Assembly: GCA_927353735.1 (NCBI GenBank) | Contig: CAKMIA010000005.1 | Span: 1-64,000, forward strand | Length of the DNA: 64,000 nt | From: an uncultured Veillonellaceae bacterium | GTDB lineage: Bacteria > Bacillota > Negativicutes > Veillonellales > Dialisteraceae | Direction: 5' to 3' | Shown: positions 63,374-64,000 of the stretch, piece by piece | How the letters are laid out: each line of letters opens with the position of its first letter | Numbering within the stretch: position 1 is the stretch's first letter | The notes under the pieces: generated by a model | What the model saw: the letters and a program-made list of their open reading frames with translations, nothing else | Told to the model about the DNA's origin: nothing | Databases searched by the model: none | Position numbers and translations under genes: made by a program

Positions 63374-63657
63374 TGGACGCACGCGACATCCTCGTGAAAC
63401 CTATCATCACTGAAAAAACCACCGCTCTTATGGAAGAGGGAAAATACACGTTCCGTGTACCGCTCGCAGCAACCAAGATCGAAATCCGTCAGGCTGTTGA
63501 ACAGATTTTCAAAGTGAAGGTCGAAGCGGTGAACACCATGCGGTATGAAGGCAAAATGAAACGCCTCGGCCGTTTCCAGGGCCGCCGCAGCGATTGGAAG
63601 AAAGCAATCGTCACGCTGAAACCGGGCGAAACGATTGAATTCTTCGAAGGGGTCTAA
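63373..63657 (+). CDS. rplW: 50S ribosomal protein L23
   Basis: 94 residues with [24 protein letters not shown] and [32 protein letters not shown]. It sits at the tunnel exit and docks trigger factor and SRP. The ATG shares its first base with the rplD stop. Confidence 0.97.
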   Translation: MDARDILVKPIITEKTTALMEEGKYTFRVPLAATKIEIRQAVEQIFKVKVEAVNTMRYEGKMKRLGRFQGRRSDWKKAIVTLKPGETIEFFEGV

Positions 63658-63680
63658 TAGGTAAGGAGGAAGTAACATAA

Positions 63681-64000
63681 ATGGCTTACAGATCTTTTAA
63701 ACCGTATACCCCTGGACGCCGTCAGATGACCGTTTCCACTTTTGAAGAAATCACGGCAACAACTCCGGAAAAATCCCTTCTGGCTCCCGTGCACAGCCAT
63801 GGCGGCCGCAACGGTTCCGGCAAAATGACGGTTCGTCACCAGGGCGGCGGACATAAACGCCAGTACAGAATTATCGATTTCAAACGTATGAAGGACAATG
63901 TTCCGGCCAAGGTCGCTACGATCGAATACGATCCGAACCGTACTTGCCGCATCGCTCTTCTGCATTATGCGGATGGTGAAAAACGCTACATCCTCGCTCC
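63681..64000 (+). CDS. rplB: 50S ribosomal protein L2 (5' part, cut by the window end)
   Basis: The first 106 codons read [17 protein letters not shown] and continue with [25 protein letters not shown] and [22 protein letters not shown]. These are typical of L2, a core 50S protein needed for subunit joining and peptidyl transfer. AAGGAGG lies upstream of ATG 63681. About 60% of the gene lies beyond the edge. Confidence 0.96.
   Translation, partial: MAYRSFKPYTPGRRQMTVSTFEEITATTPEKSLLAPVHSHGGRNGSGKMTVRHQGGGHKRQYRIIDFKRMKDNVPAKVATIEYDPNRTCRIALLHYADGEKRYILA

Overview
The window is a GC-rich chromosome segment, with no rRNA, tRNA, CRISPR array or insertion sequence that I could find. Its gene content points to a diderm Firmicute of the class Negativicutes, probably Veillonellales. 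It encodes an SLH-domain porin (S-layer homology domain plus outer-membrane beta-barrel). It also has a Firmicute-type division cluster (yggS, sepF, ylmH, divIVA), a 2-hydroxyacyl-CoA dehydratase activase of about 1430 residues, ferredoxin-dependent 2-oxoacid oxidoreductase, and T-box and preQ1-type leaders. I cannot assign a genus from sequence alone.

Layout. 1-2500: the start of a minus-strand exported protein behind an attenuator-like leader, a CpXC protein and the antiporter NhaA. 2700-7430: a division/housekeeping operon of yggS, two adjacent sepF paralogues, proC, ylmH, divIVA and speE. 7500-9270: queC-queD-queE behind a preQ1-I riboswitch candidate. 9550-13280: korA-korB and a Sel1-repeat protein. 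13470-20360: a complete peptide ABC importer in one operon with a penicillin-binding-type serine hydrolase. 20790-22020: SLH porin. 22065-27050: a second, minus-strand peptide/nickel-family ABC importer, divergent from a frameshifted aspartoacylase-family gene. 28430-29690: OFA-family MFS carrier with its own promoter and structured leader.

29750-36110 is a minus-strand operon of 5-oxoprolinase type: pxpA, Nramp-like carrier, pxpB, pxpC, accB, accC and DUF1445. It has a strong promoter and an attenuator-like leader. 36536-38724 holds a RuBisCO-like protein and a GT2 glycosyltransferase. 38966-41494 is a PadR regulator, a DUF1700 membrane protein and three exported low-complexity proteins, with a 23-bp palindromic operator over the promoter. 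41684-44740 has a Ca2+-type P-ATPase and a 54-residue membrane protein. 44951-47470 has glutamate dehydrogenase and a LivJ-type lipoprotein controlled by a leader with two T-box antiterminator/terminator modules. 48128-51278 has a Bcr/CflA exporter and an operon of B3/B4-domain protein, DnaQ-like exonuclease and Ogt. 51337-56225 has a TetR regulator translationally coupled to the giant activase. After a gene-free stretch of about 800 bp, 57069-64000 is the str/S10 region: L7Ae-like, rpsL, rpsG, fusA, tuf, rpsJ, rplC, rplD, rplW and rplB, the last cut by the window end.

The theme is amino-acid and peptide fermentation: two peptide importers, a peptidase-like hydrolase, a branched-chain amino-acid binding protein, glutamate dehydrogenase, 2-oxoacid:ferredoxin oxidoreductase and oxoproline catabolism. 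RNA-level control is unusually common. The most distinctive items are the duplicated T-box decision module, the PadR/DUF1700/proline-rich secreted locus, the RuBisCO-like protein and the biotin-associated oxoprolinase operon.
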